Shown: in pieces, positions 59,215 to 60,568 of the stretch
Numbering within the stretch: position 1 is the first letter of the stretch
How the letters are laid out: the number at the start of each line of letters is the position of its first letter
Translations under genes and position numbers: made by a program
Source: Xanthoparmelia taractica
Lineage: Eukaryota > Ascomycota > Lecanoromycetes > Lecanorales > Parmeliaceae
Assembly: GCA_033085395.1 (NCBI GenBank)
Contig: JANQBS010000236.1
Span: forward strand, 1 to 60,568
Direction: 5' to 3'
DNA: 60,568 nucleotides
The notes under the pieces: generated by a model
What the model was told of the DNA's origin: nothing
Database searches by the model: none
The model's input: only the letters and a program-made list of their open reading frames with translations

Positions 59215-60030
59215 AAAAGTAATTATAATATAAATAATAAAAACGACTATTAAGAGATATCGAGATAAGAATAACTTTAATGTAACGAGAGAGAGTAACT
59301 TAATAGATTACTAATAATACTTAAAGATAATCGAAACAAGGCGAAAGATTATAGAAGTAATAATAAATAAAAGAAAATAAGAATTTAAAGTAAGGATTTA
59401 AAGTAAGAATATCGAGTCTATTAATAGATACTAATAATAAAATGAGAGAGAGAGTAATCTTAGATATTACTAATAGTGCTTAAAAATAGTCGAAACTACG
59501 AGTCGGAAAGATATAATATATTTGATAATATAGAACTAGTTTTTCGAATACCATATCGAAAGATATAGAATATCCCATACTCCCATTAAGTTTTTAATAA
59601 ATATATTACGTAATATTTTTTTATATTCTAAAAAGAAGTAAAAAGCTTAAGCGAACGCTTATATAATTATAAAATTCTATAAATAGATTAAAAAGATATA
59701 ATTTTTAAAAAAAGTTGAAAAAAAGTTAAAAACGACTATATTCAATAGATATCATACCTTTTCGACTCGTAGTCGAAACGAGGTAAAAGATATTAAAAAT
59801 AATAATAGTTAAAAGAAAGTAAAGAATTAAAGTAAGAACGTCGAGTCTATTAGTAGATATTAATAATAAAATAAGAAAAAAAGTAATTTAAGTTATTATT
59901 AATAGTACTTATAAATAGTACTTATAAATAGTACTTATAAATAATCGAATCGAGACGAAAGATACTAGAAGTATTAATAGTCAAGAGGAAATAAGAAATT
60001 AAAGTAAAAATACCGAGTCTATTAATAGCG
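59215..60030. repeat. Satellite-like tandem repeat, unit ~146 bp, with MITE insertion
   Basis: The marker CGAGTCTATTARTAG recurs at 59413, 59842 and 60014, and a diverged unit starts near 59261. Subtracting the 275-bp MITE plus its 8-bp duplication, and 26 bp for two extra copies of a 13-bp repeat, gives 146 bp between units in both intervals. A 13-bp sub-repeat TAGTACTTATAAA is present three times perfectly at 59903-59941. Confidence 0.7.
59497..59771 (+). mobile_element. hAT-like MITE, copy B (275 bp), inside the satellite
   Basis: Same family as 57511-57776. Ends TACGAGTCGGAAAG... and ...CTTTTCGACTCGTA, with perfect 8-bp target duplication GTCGAAAC at 59489-59496 and 59772-59779. Several CpA-to-TpA type differences from copy A are consistent with RIP after insertion. 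Confidence 0.85.
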
Positions 60031-60568
60031 TAGTTTCTTTTAAATTAACACTCTTTTCTTAGCGACGATAGTAAGCAATATACGAGTAATCGCGCACTCA
60101 CGTAAGTATAGTAGAGAATAGTAACTATAATACGAGATTATATACGATTAATAGAGTTAATTAGAAAAAGTATAATTTAAGAAAAGTAAGCGTATTAATA
60201 AAACTAATTAAAAGTTTATTTAACGCTACTATCTAAAATAATAATTATAGTCTTTAAAGTCGCATATAGTTAATATAGTAATAGAAAATATTATTTAATT
60301 ATTTATAAATTTAAAATAATAAAGAAAAGAATTAAACTTATAAGTATAGAATTAATTAAGATAATTTTAAGAAATAATTATATTAATATAGAAATAATTA
60401 TATTTATTAATAGATATTTATATAAATAAATATAAGTATAGATTTACAAATTAAATTTATAGTATTTATAATATTATATAATAGTTCTAAGTATAATAGA
60501 GATATATATAATTATATATAATTATAGATTATATATTTACTATATTCTTCTTAGAAATAGATATTATA
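60031..60568. other. AT-rich tail of the window
   Basis: Strongly AT-rich and RIP-like, no coding frame or repeat boundary recognised before the window ends. Confidence 0.5.

Overview
The window looks like filamentous ascomycete (Pezizomycotina) nuclear DNA, possibly Dothideomycetes-like. Protein genes carry short GT-AG introns (about 44-105 nt) and encode typical fungal families. GC-balanced gene blocks alternate with AT-rich blocks in which glutamine codons have become TAG/TAA, the footprint of repeat-induced point mutation (RIP). No bacterial operons, tRNA, rRNA or CRISPR were seen. Exon joins below were worked out by hand from reading frame and splice signals.

Layout. 1-2034: the end of a MITE and a RIP-degraded repeat. 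3541-8728: a multi-exon amidase (+), a small secreted protein with ML-like features (-), and a broken SGNH/GDSL hydrolase (+). 9368-10789: a SprT-like metalloprotease (-) with a His-rich repeat region and a C-terminal CVIM prenylation box after a basic tail. 13057-18477: two hypothetical proteins (-) and a large conserved membrane protein (+). 21139-21635: a MITE with perfect inverted ends. 22345-27499: an A-T-TE NRPS-like synthetase of the arylpyruvate-condensing type followed by a cytochrome P450, the most probable biosynthetic unit. 28841-34270: a complete but RIP-inactivated Ty1/copia retrotransposon with 133-bp LTRs and 5-bp target duplication. 36974-38967: a POT/PTR2 transporter. 40499-41295: an orphan PKS-type thioesterase (-). 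44579-46099: a three-repeat Myb protein (+). 48951-52042: a DUF4267-like membrane protein and a GH20 hexosaminidase (+). 53334-54557: a five-exon rhodopsin-like (PTH11-type) membrane protein (-). 54960-60568: an AT-rich repeat block with two inverted copies of a 266-275 bp MITE, both with 8-bp target duplications, one of them inserted in a ~146-bp satellite.

How they may work together. The synthetase would activate two arylpyruvic acids and release a quinone-, furanone- or dioxolanone-type core that the P450 could oxidise. The PTR2 transporter and lone thioesterase lie beyond the copia insertion, so their membership in a cluster is speculative. The amidase, GH20 enzyme, secreted proteins and PTH11-like receptor fit a saprotrophic or plant-associated lifestyle. 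That ecology is inference.
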